Below, one piece after another: positions 13,823 through 20,492 of a stretch of 24,026 nucleotides of DNA. The position numbers and the translations under genes are program-made. Every line of letters begins with the position of its first letter. The stretch's first letter is position 1. Below the pieces are notes generated by a model. That model was not told the DNA's origin. It worked only from the letters and a program-made list of their open reading frames with translations, and made no database searches. This stretch comes from JBBPXY01 sp038200435 (GTDB lineage: Bacteria; Actinomycetota; Thermoleophilia; Solirubrobacterales; Solirubrobacteraceae): the NCBI GenBank assembly GCA_038200435.1, contig JBBPXY010000005.1, positions 1 to 24,026 on the forward strand, in the 5' to 3' direction.

Positions 13823-16306
13823 ATGAAGTACCGGAAGCTTCTAATCACGCTGCTCTCAGTCGCGCTCGTCGCGGTCGGCATGATCACGGCTGCGCTGCCC
13901 GCGTCGGCTGAGAATCGTCGCCTCCTCGTGCGGCTCGTCACTGGCAAGACGATCGTCTACACCGCGAATGTCCCTGCCGGTACGCCCCTCGACGCGATCA
14001 AGATTCCGTTCGCGGGCGTCGTCGGCATAACCGACATCACGCCGGCCGTGCCCACGACGCCGGTCACTCCCAAGCCCGGCCCTCAGCCGGCGCCTAAGCC
14101 CGCGCCCAAGCCGCAGGGCGCACCCAAGCCCAAGCCCAAGCCCAAGCCCAAGCCTTCTCCCAAGAAGGGCCACGGCTCCAAGCCGAAGCCTGAGCTTCGC
14201 GGTTCGGGTCGCAAGCCGGCGAAGAAGCCGCGCAAGGACAACGGCGCCAACAAGAAGGGTGCCGCGCACAAGCCGCGCGCCCCGAAGCCGCCGGCGCCGC
14301 GTGCCGCTGGTGGTGCTCCGACTCCAGCCAACCCCACTTTCTCCGATGCGCTTCCGGGTCCCGCGCCTATCGGTGTGCCGAACTTCTTCATCGACCGGTT
14401 CCGGATCCCGCCGTTCCTGCTTCCGATCTACCAGGCCGCGGGCACGCAGTACAACATCCCGTGGCAGGTCCTCGCGGCCATCAACGAGATCGAGACCAAC
14501 TACGGCACCAACCTGAACGTCTCCACCGCTGGAGCGGTCGGCTGGATGCAGTTCCTGCCCTCCACGTTCAAGATGTACGGCGTCGACGCCAACAACGACG
14601 GCCGCAAGGATCCGTACAACCCCGTCGACGCGATCTTCTCCGCCGCGCGCTACCTGAAGGCCGCTGGCGGCGACAAGGACATCAAGAAGGGCATCTTCGC
14701 CTACAACCACGCCGACTGGTACGTGCAGTCGGTGCTCCTGCGCGCCAAGCTCATCGGCGGGCTCCCCGCCGACCTCATCGGCTCGCTCACCGGCCTCACC
14801 CAGGGTCACTTCCCGGTCGCCGCCCGCGCCCGCTACGCCGATGACCTCAAGGAGAGCCAGGCCGGCAAGCGCGTCAAGGGCCGCAACGCCGCGGTAACGG
14901 TCACGTCCAACGCACGCCGTCGCGGGATCGACATCTTCGCCCGGCGTGGCGCCCCGGTGATCGCCGTCAACGACGGACGCATCGTCAAGAGCGGCAAATC
15001 GCGCCGCCTGGGCAAGTACGTCGTGCTCCAGGACGTCTCGGGCAACAACTACACGTACGGTCACCTTGGTTCGGTCTCGGCCTTCTACCCGGTGCCGAAG
15101 GAGCGCAAGGTCTCCATCCGCGATATCGCTCGCGAGCTGAAGCTGCCCAAGGCCGACCCGAAGCCGGAGGCGCCCGCGACCAAGGGCCGTCAATCGACGG
15201 CGCGTGCGCCCGCGCGTCCTGGCAAGGCCGCGTCCCGCCCGGCACCTGGCGCCGCCGCTTCTTCGTCGGAGACCGCGGGCAAGGAGCGTCTCTTCGCGAA
15301 CCCGTCGCGTCCGAACTCCTTCAAAGCCGGTGGCGAGCGTCAGGTGAGCTCCTCGCCGTCGGTGACGACGTTCAAGGCCTACTTCACGCGGGCTCTCGGC
15401 CTCAACCGCAAGGATGTCGTGCTCAAGCGCCTGCGTCCCGGCGCCCAGGTCATCGCGGGCACCATCCTCGGCCGCATCGGTAAGGACACGGTGCCGAAGA
15501 TGGCCCCGCACGTCTCCTTCGAGATCCGCCCGGCGGGCCGTGGCGCGCCGCGCATCGATCCCAAGCCGATCCTCGACGGGTGGAAGCTGCTCGAGTCGAC
15601 GGCGATCTACCGTGCGGCGGGCAAGAACCCGTTTGTCGGACCGGACGCCAAGAACCCCTCCATCGGTCAGATCCTGCTCTTGTCCAAGGAGGCGCTGGAG
15701 CGCCGTGTGCTCGCCGACCCGAAGATCGACATCTACGGGTGTGGGCGCCGCGACATCCAGGCCGGCGGGATCGACCGGCGGATCCTCGCCACGCTTGAGT
15801 TCCTCGTCGCCTCGGGCATGAACCCGACCATCTCCTCGCTGAAGTGCGGCCATGGATATCTGACCAGCTCGGGCAACGTCTCGGAGCACACCACGGGTGA
15901 CGCGGTCGACATCGCCAAGGTCAATGGCGTGCCGATCGTCGGGCACCAGGGCGCGGGTTCGATCACCGAGCTCACGATCCGCCGTCTGCTGACCCTGCAG
16001 GGCCAGATGAAGCCCCACCAGATCATCTCCCTGATGAAGTTCCCCGGCACCGACAACACCCTCTCGATGGCCGACCACTACGACCACATCCACCTCGGCT
16101 TCCGTCCCCTCTTCGGCGCCAACACCAAGCTCGGGCAGCAGATCGGTCAGATCCTCAAGCCCGGCCAGTGGCTGCACCTCATCGACCGCCTCAACCAGAT
16201 CCCGAACCCGACGGTCTCCGTCAAGCCCTCGAAGTACGCGATCCCGGTCCAGAAGCCGAAGCGCGCGCACCGCGCGGCGCTGGGCCACCTGCTCGGCCGC
16301 AACTAG
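13823..16306 (+). CDS. secreted peptidoglycan hydrolase: lytic transglycosylase + degenerate M23 + M15-like peptidase
   Basis: The gene encodes 827 aa. Signal peptide 1-29 (KYRKLL, hydrophobic core, cleavage after ASA). A Pro/Lys-rich basic linker spans about 74-170. An MltB-like transglycosylase domain covers about 185-310: AAINEIETNYG with probable catalytic Glu224, GAVGWMQFLPSTF, VDANNDGRKDPYNPVDAIFSAARYL. An M23/LytM-like domain begins at about 354 (RRGIDIFARRGAPVIAVNDGRIV, YGHL with H414), is broken by a roughly 115-aa linker, and resumes at about 534-588 (VIAGTILGRIGKDTV...PHVSFEIRPAG). Zinc ligands expected at 366 and 565 are Arg and Ser, so it is probably inactive. The C-terminal 635-765 is M15-like: SEHTTGDAVDI (H689, D696) and DHIHLGF (H757). 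ATG 13823 is fixed by an in-frame TAG directly upstream. It would act outside the membrane in wall turnover. Confidence 0.88.
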   Translation: MKYRKLLITLLSVALVAVGMITAALPASAENRRLLVRLVTGKTIVYTANVPAGTPLDAIKIPFAGVVGITDITPAVPTTPVTPKPGPQPAPKPAPKPQGAPKPKPKPKPKPSPKKGHGSKPKPELRGSGRKPAKKPRKDNGANKKGAAHKPRAPKPPAPRAAGGAPTPANPTFSDALPGPAPIGVPNFFIDRFRIPPFLLPIYQAAGTQYNIPWQVLAAINEIETNYGTNLNVSTAGAVGWMQFLPSTFKMYGVDANNDGRKDPYNPVDAIFSAARYLKAAGGDKDIKKGIFAYNHADWYVQSVLLRAKLIGGLPADLIGSLTGLTQGHFPVAARARYADDLKESQAGKRVKGRNAAVTVTSNARRRGIDIFARRGAPVIAVNDGRIVKSGKSRRLGKYVVLQDVSGNNYTYGHLGSVSAFYPVPKERKVSIRDIARELKLPKADPKPEAPATKGRQSTARAPARPGKAASRPAPGAAASSSETAGKERLFANPSRPNSFKAGGERQVSSSPSVTTFKAYFTRALGLNRKDVVLKRLRPGAQVIAGTILGRIGKDTVPKMAPHVSFEIRPAGRGAPRIDPKPILDGWKLLESTAIYRAAGKNPFVGPDAKNPSIGQILLLSKEALERRVLADPKIDIYGCGRRDIQAGGIDRRILATLEFLVASGMNPTISSLKCGHGYLTSSGNVSEHTTGDAVDIAKVNGVPIVGHQGAGSITELTIRRLLTLQGQMKPHQIISLMKFPGTDNTLSMADHYDHIHLGFRPLFGANTKLGQQIGQILKPGQWLHLIDRLNQIPNPTVSVKPSKYAIPVQKPKRAHRAALGHLLGRN
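14123..14152 (+). repeat. tandem hexamer repeat encoding (Pro-Lys)5
   Basis: Five perfect copies of CCCAAG in a row inside the linker of the cell-wall hydrolase. Slippage in 6-base steps would lengthen or shorten the linker without breaking the frame. Confidence 0.85.
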
Positions 16307-16319
16307 CGGCGCGCGACGG

Positions 16320-17192
16320 GTGAGCGACCGGCTCGCCACCGGCGGCGACCCGAGTCGGCTGTTCTCGTTCGTTCAATTCGAGTTCCCGTGGGCCCTCGGA
16401 CCGCCCGACGGGCGCTACGTGCTGCGGGGCCCGGCCGATGACGCCCCTCGGGGCGTGCTCGTGCTCGCCACACTGGGTGCGCCCGAGCGCCGCACGCTGG
16501 GGCGGCGCCGTAGCCGCGAAGCACCTGACGAGCCCGAACCCGCCCCGGTCGTCACTGCGCGGGCCACCGTGATCGTCGCTGCGCCGCTGGGCGGGGCCGA
16601 GGACGGCGTCCGCCACACCAAGTCGGCCGGCGAGCCGGAGGCACAGGCTGCCCTGCGGGAGCTGGCCACCGCCATCGCCGCCCACCGCCTCGCGGCCACC
16701 GACCCGCACGTCGTCGAGCCCGCGCTCGAGCAGGCCCTGGTCATACGAGTCGGCTACGGAAGCGGCGAGGAGGTGGCCGAGGGCCATTACACGAGCGCCC
16801 GTGAGCTGCCGGCCATTCGCCGGCGCCGCCGCAAGCGCGCCGACGTGTTGCGCCCGCAGGAGCGCTTCGCCGCACTTCTGGGCGGCCGGGACCAGCCTCT
16901 GGCGTGCGAGGAGCTTGCCCTGAGAGCCCGGGGCGACCTGGATGCCGGCCGGCTCCGCGAGGCGGCTTTGCAATTACGGATAGCGCTCGACGCGGCTCTG
17001 GCCGAGTTCCCCGGCGATCTGCGCGGGGATCGCGCGGCAGAACGCCTGGCAGAACTGCGGGAGCTGCATGAGGGGACTACCGAGGCGGCTCAGGCTGCCC
17101 TGACGGCTCAGCCATCCGACGCAGAGGCGATCAGTGCGCCGCTCGAGCGCCTCGAGGCGGCACTGCGCGCCCGCAGCGTCGCGGGCGGGTAA
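16320..17192 (+). CDS. conserved-looking protein of unknown function
   Basis: The gene encodes 290 aa starting at GTG 16320, 13 nt after the hydrolase stop, so it is probably co-transcribed with it. I do not recognise a domain. The N-terminal 90 residues appear beta-rich (RLFSFVQFEFPWALGPPDGRYVLRG, RGVLVLATLG, ARATVIVAAPLGG). The middle carries VIRVGYGSGEEVAEGHYTSARELP and a basic run RRRRRKR (167-173). The C-terminal 110 residues are helical and Ala/Leu/Arg-rich (ACEELALRARGDLDAGRLREAALQLRIALDAALAEFPG). There is no signal peptide or membrane segment, so it is probably cytosolic despite its secreted neighbour. The stop lies 9 nt from the sirtuin stop on the other strand. Confidence 0.75.
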   Translation: MSDRLATGGDPSRLFSFVQFEFPWALGPPDGRYVLRGPADDAPRGVLVLATLGAPERRTLGRRRSREAPDEPEPAPVVTARATVIVAAPLGGAEDGVRHTKSAGEPEAQAALRELATAIAAHRLAATDPHVVEPALEQALVIRVGYGSGEEVAEGHYTSARELPAIRRRRRKRADVLRPQERFAALLGGRDQPLACEELALRARGDLDAGRLREAALQLRIALDAALAEFPGDLRGDRAAERLAELRELHEGTTEAAQAALTAQPSDAEAISAPLERLEAALRARSVAGG

Positions 17193-17201
17193 TCGATCGC
17201 G

Positions 17202-17954
17202 TCAGAGAGCGGCGACGAGCGCCTCGAGCTCGTCCACAACGTCGCCCGTGAGCTTGACCGACGCCTCCCGGTCGAGCGGCGTCGGGCCCTGGGTGACGAT
17301 CGCCATGTCTCCCCCGGCCCGCAGGGTCACCGAGGGCAACTGGGCCACGGGGTAGACTTCGAGCGAGCTGCCGACGCACAGGATAAGGCTGGCGCTCGCG
17401 GCGAGCTGGCCTGCCCGTTCGAGCGCAGCCGCCGGTAAGAACTCACCGAAGAGCACGACCCCGGGCTTCAGAGGTTCCCGGCAGTCGCAGCGCGGGACGC
17501 CGTGCGGGTTGGCGGCGAGACGCCGGCGGACCTCGCCGAGGGCGAACTCCGCGCCGCAGCCCAAGCACTGAGAGCGCGCGATGCTGCCGTGTAGCTCGAT
17601 TAGCTCTTCGGTGCCCGCTTTCGCATGCAGGCGGTCGACGTTCTGGGTAATCACGCCGCCGAGCAGCCCGCGGCGCTCGAGCTCCACCAGCGCGCGATGG
17701 GCCCCGTTGGGCTCACGATGCTCAAGGGAGGCAAAGCGGTCGCCGTAGAAGAGCCAGAACCGCTCAGGATCGCGGTGGAAGGCGTCGATGTGAGCGACCT
17801 CCATCGGATCCACGTTCTCCCACAACCCCGTCCCCGGAGTGCGGAAGTCGGGAATGCCCGAAGGAACGGAGATCCCCGCCCCGGTAAGCGCCACGACCGA
17901 CGACGCAGAGCGAACCAGCGCGGCCAGGGCCTCCACCCCGACCGCCCTGTCCAC
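17202..17954 (-). CDS. NAD-dependent protein deacylase, sirtuin (Sir2/CobB-like)
   Basis: The gene encodes 250 aa from GTG 17954; a second GTG at 17936 would give 244. Sirtuins remove acyl groups from lysines using NAD+. Motifs: TGAGISVPSGIPDFRTPGTGLW (24-45, NAD binding), TQNVDRLHAKAG (103-114), ELHGS with catalytic His122, zinc cysteines C130xxC133 and C156xC158, then LKPGVVLFGE and CVGSSLEVYP. The second cysteine pair is CxC instead of the usual CxxC. The start region lies in the TGGACAG repeat after the preceding gene, so codon choice is uncertain; a GGGGA 9 nt before GTG 17954 gives slight support. It follows an HAD-ECH enzyme by 20 nt, hinting at deacylation linked to acyl-CoA metabolism. 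Confidence 0.93.
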   Translation of the reverse strand: MDRAVGVEALAALVRSASSVVALTGAGISVPSGIPDFRTPGTGLWENVDPMEVAHIDAFHRDPERFWLFYGDRFASLEHREPNGAHRALVELERRGLLGGVITQNVDRLHAKAGTEELIELHGSIARSQCLGCGAEFALGEVRRRLAANPHGVPRCDCREPLKPGVVLFGEFLPAAALERAGQLAASASLILCVGSSLEVYPVAQLPSVTLRAGGDMAIVTQGPTPLDREASVKLTGDVVDELEALVAAL

Positions 17955-17978
17955 TGTCAACTGTCCCCTGTCCACTAC
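17945..17978 (-). repeat. TGGACAG heptamer array at a gene junction
   Basis: On the minus strand this reads GTAG followed by four heptamers (TGGACAG, GGGACAG, TTGACAG, TGGACAG) and GG. The TAG is the stop codon of the HAD-ECH gene, and a GTG inside the last units is the likely sirtuin start. It has the same heptamer and GTAG junction as the element after hpt (8554-8650) but no inverted arm. Confidence 0.8.
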
Positions 17979-19975
17979 GTGCCCGACCACCGCGGCGCAC
18001 GCTTGCCCAGGAACGCCGAGATGCCCTCCTTGGCGTCCTCGGAGCCGAAGGCGGTGGCAAAGCCGCGCTTCTCGGCCTCGATGCCCTCGTCGAGATCGCC
18101 CTGGGCCGAGACCTCCTTGATCTGCCCGACCGCCACGGGCGCCTGGCCGGCCAGCTTGCGCGCCCACGAGAGCGCCGTGTCAAGCAGCTCGTGGTCAGGG
18201 ACCACGCGATTGACAAGCCCGAACTCGAAGGCCTCACCGGCGCCGATGGCGTCGCCCACGAGGTTCAGCTCGAGCGCCTTCTCGAATCCGACGAGCCGCG
18301 GCAGCCGCTGGGTGCCTCCGAAGCCCGGGATGATCCCGAGCTTCACCTCGGGCTGGCCGAACACGGCCGACTCGGCGGCGATGCGCACGTCGCAGGCCAT
18401 GGCGAGCTCGCAGCCGCCGCCGAAGGCGAGCGAGTTGACCGCGGCGATCGTGGCCACCTGGGCCTGGCCGAAGTCGCGCAGCAGAGCATGGCCCGAGTTG
18501 ATGAGCTCCGCCCCCGAGGACTCGTCCATCTTCGTGAACGCCTTGATGTCGGCGCCCGCGCTGAAGACGACCGGGGAGCTCGACGCGATCACCATCGCGC
18601 GCACCTTGCCGCCCGACTTGACCTTCTCCCACACGGTGCCGAGATCCTTGATGACGTCGGGCGAGATCGAGTTGACCTGACCGTTGGCCAGCCACGCGAT
18701 GGCCACGTCGCCGCGGGTCTCGAGCTTCACCGTGCCCGCCTGATCGCCCTCGTCGGCGTTCGGATACGGGTAGAAGCCCTGGCCCGACTTGGGGCCGAGC
18801 CGACCCTGGGCGACCAGCCGCTTGAGCGTCACGGGCGCGGCGAACCGCTCACCGTGCTTCTCCTCCATCTTCTCGAGCTTCTCGAGCGCGACGTCGAGTC
18901 CCATGGCGTCGGCGGCCATGAAGGGCGGAAGCAGGCCGCGGCGCGGGTCCATGCCAGCACCGGCCATCATCCCGAGGTCGATCTCGCGGGAGGTGCAGAC
19001 GCCCTCTTCGAGCACCGCGCAGGCTTCGACGAACGACTTGAGGCGCAGCATGTCGGCGAGCTCCTCGCCGTTGGGCTCACCGTCTCCCTCGATCTGCGGC
19101 TCGCCGTTCTCGTAGAAGCCCGAGCCGCCCGTCTTGGCGCCGAGCTTCCCCTCTTGGACGAGCTTCTTCATCCCCTGATGGACGAAGAAGCGATCGCCGT
19201 AGGACTCCTGCAGGTGCTCGGCGACGTGGAACACGGTGTCGAGCCCGAGCAGGTCGACGAGGAAGAACGGCCCCATCGGCGCGACGTTTGCGCCCTGGAT
19301 GGCCTCGTCGATCTTCTTGATGGAGAGCCCCTGCTCCTCCTGCGCGCGCCAGACCTCGGATACGCCCGAGTTGAGGATCCGGTTGACGACAAAGCCGGGC
19401 ACCTCGGCGCAGGTGATGGGCTGCTTCTTGACGGCTTGAGCGAAGTTGAGCGCAGCTTGGAGCGTTTCGTTTGAGGTCTCCTCTCCGGAGACGATCTCGA
19501 TGAGCGGCATAACCGAGGCCGGGTAGAAGTAGTGGAAGCCGACGACCTTGTGGGGCCGGATCGTCGCGTCGCCGATCTCGGTGATCGAGAGCGAGGAGGT
19601 GTTGGACGAGAGGATCGCGTGCCCGGGAGTCACCGCGTCGAGCTCGGCGAAGACCGACTGCTTGATGTCCATGCGCTCGGGGACGGCCTCGATCACGAAG
19701 TCGACGTCGCCGAAGCCCTCGTAGCTCATGGTCCCGTCGATGCGGCCGAGGATCTCGTCGACCTGGGCCTTCCCCTGCTCTTCGGTGATCTTCTCCTTCT
19801 TGACCAGCCGCCCGACCTGCCCCTCAGTGACGCTCCGCGCCTCCTCGAGGCCCTTGTCGACGAACTCCTGGTTGACGTCCTTGAGGACGACGGGGATCCC
19901 GGAGGCGGCGATGGTCTGGGCGATCTGGCCGCCCATGGTGCCGGCGCCGACGACCGCGGCCTTGAACACGAACAT
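17975..19975 (-). CDS. 3-hydroxyacyl-CoA dehydrogenase / enoyl-CoA hydratase fusion (HAD first)
   Basis: The gene encodes 666 aa, catalysing two consecutive beta-oxidation steps. The N-terminal HAD half (1-405) has VGAGTMGGQIAQ (9-20, NAD binding), SSNTSSLSIT (123-132), GFHYFYPASVMPLIEIV with catalytic His148 and Glu160, and VNRIL, followed by two helical C-terminal repeats, each ending in a GFY motif. The enoyl-CoA hydratase half (about 413-660) has FSAGADIKAF (471-480, oxyanion hole), AFGGGCELA with Glu523 and FGQPEVKLGIIPGFGGTQRLPR with Glu543. The order is opposite to FadB (hydratase first) and matches archaeal-type HAD-ECH fusions. ATG 19975 has AAAGGAC about 12 nt upstream. Its stop lies in the heptamer array before the sirtuin. 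Hydroxybutyryl-CoA or longer-chain substrates are both possible. Confidence 0.95.
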   Translation of the reverse strand: MFVFKAAVVGAGTMGGQIAQTIAASGIPVVLKDVNQEFVDKGLEEARSVTEGQVGRLVKKEKITEEQGKAQVDEILGRIDGTMSYEGFGDVDFVIEAVPERMDIKQSVFAELDAVTPGHAILSSNTSSLSITEIGDATIRPHKVVGFHYFYPASVMPLIEIVSGEETSNETLQAALNFAQAVKKQPITCAEVPGFVVNRILNSGVSEVWRAQEEQGLSIKKIDEAIQGANVAPMGPFFLVDLLGLDTVFHVAEHLQESYGDRFFVHQGMKKLVQEGKLGAKTGGSGFYENGEPQIEGDGEPNGEELADMLRLKSFVEACAVLEEGVCTSREIDLGMMAGAGMDPRRGLLPPFMAADAMGLDVALEKLEKMEEKHGERFAAPVTLKRLVAQGRLGPKSGQGFYPYPNADEGDQAGTVKLETRGDVAIAWLANGQVNSISPDVIKDLGTVWEKVKSGGKVRAMVIASSSPVVFSAGADIKAFTKMDESSGAELINSGHALLRDFGQAQVATIAAVNSLAFGGGCELAMACDVRIAAESAVFGQPEVKLGIIPGFGGTQRLPRLVGFEKALELNLVGDAIGAGEAFEFGLVNRVVPDHELLDTALSWARKLAGQAPVAVGQIKEVSAQGDLDEGIEAEKRGFATAFGSEDAKEGISAFLGKRAPRWSGT

Positions 19976-20033
19976 AAGAGAGGAACCGTCCTTTTGAAGG
20001 GGGCGCTGCTGGTGCGCAGTGGAGGCAGGAAGG

Positions 20034-20492
20034 CTACAAGAGCGCTTCGCGCTCGGCGGCCAGCTCCTGCCCGAGCCGGTTGAGGGTGCGCCGCAGCGAG
20101 TCGCCGAGCGCGCGGCGGATGAAGAGCACGTCGACCACGCGACGCAAGGGCCCGGCTGCTTTCAGCTCGTAGACGAGCTCGAGCGCGACCTCCACGCCGT
20201 CCTCGAGCGGCGCGAAGCTCACCTCCTGGGTACCGGTGAGCTGATCGTCCTCGACGGCCACCGTCTGCCCCGCGCCGGCCTCGTAAGAAGTCGAGCGCTC
20301 CGTGACGCGGCCACGGCCGCCGGGACGCGACTCCCATTCGATCACGGCGCCCACTTCGGGCCACCGGCCCTCACGACGGGCGACCCGGGCGAACCCGTCG
20401 ACGATCGCGGGCCACTGCTCAGGGTCGTACCACAGGCGCTCGGCGGCGGCGACCGTGCCGGGAAGGTCCAGCGATACGCGCGAGCGGGGCAT
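20034..20492 (-). CDS. SRPBCC-fold (polyketide cyclase/START-like) protein
   Basis: The gene encodes 152 aa. MPRSRVSLDLPGTVAAAERLWYDPEQWPAIVDGFARVARREGRWPEVGAVIEWESRPGGRGRVTERSTSYEAG fits the SRPBCC helix-grip fold that forms a hydrophobic ligand pocket. The following strands (QEVSFAPLEDGVEVALELVYELKAAGPL) and long C-terminal helix (FIRRALGDSLRRTLNRLGQELAAE) agree. Ligand and reaction are unknown. ATG 20492 shares one base with the TGA of the upstream beta-propeller gene (TGATG), so translation is coupled. The open frame extends far upstream inside the propeller gene but is not real coding sequence there. Confidence 0.82.
   Translation of the reverse strand: MPRSRVSLDLPGTVAAAERLWYDPEQWPAIVDGFARVARREGRWPEVGAVIEWESRPGGRGRVTERSTSYEAGAGQTVAVEDDQLTGTQEVSFAPLEDGVEVALELVYELKAAGPLRRVVDVLFIRRALGDSLRRTLNRLGQELAAEREALL

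Noticed and set aside
13566..13826. Small TTG-initiated frame in the intergenic region before the hydrolase
   Set aside because: No Shine-Dalgarno sequence, no recognisable protein features, and it crosses regulatory DNA and the start of the next gene.
13856..16339. An open frame of 827 codons on the minus strand, antisense to almost the entire cell-wall hydrolase gene
   Set aside because: It is Arg/Asp/Val-rich low-information sequence typical of antisense frames in GC-rich DNA. It has no family motifs, while the plus-strand product has a signal peptide and three recognisable domains.
18191..19474. 427-codon plus-strand frame opposite the HAD-ECH gene
   Set aside because: Shadow frame; His/Asp/Leu/Glu-biased composition, no recognisable domain, and the opposite strand is clearly coding.
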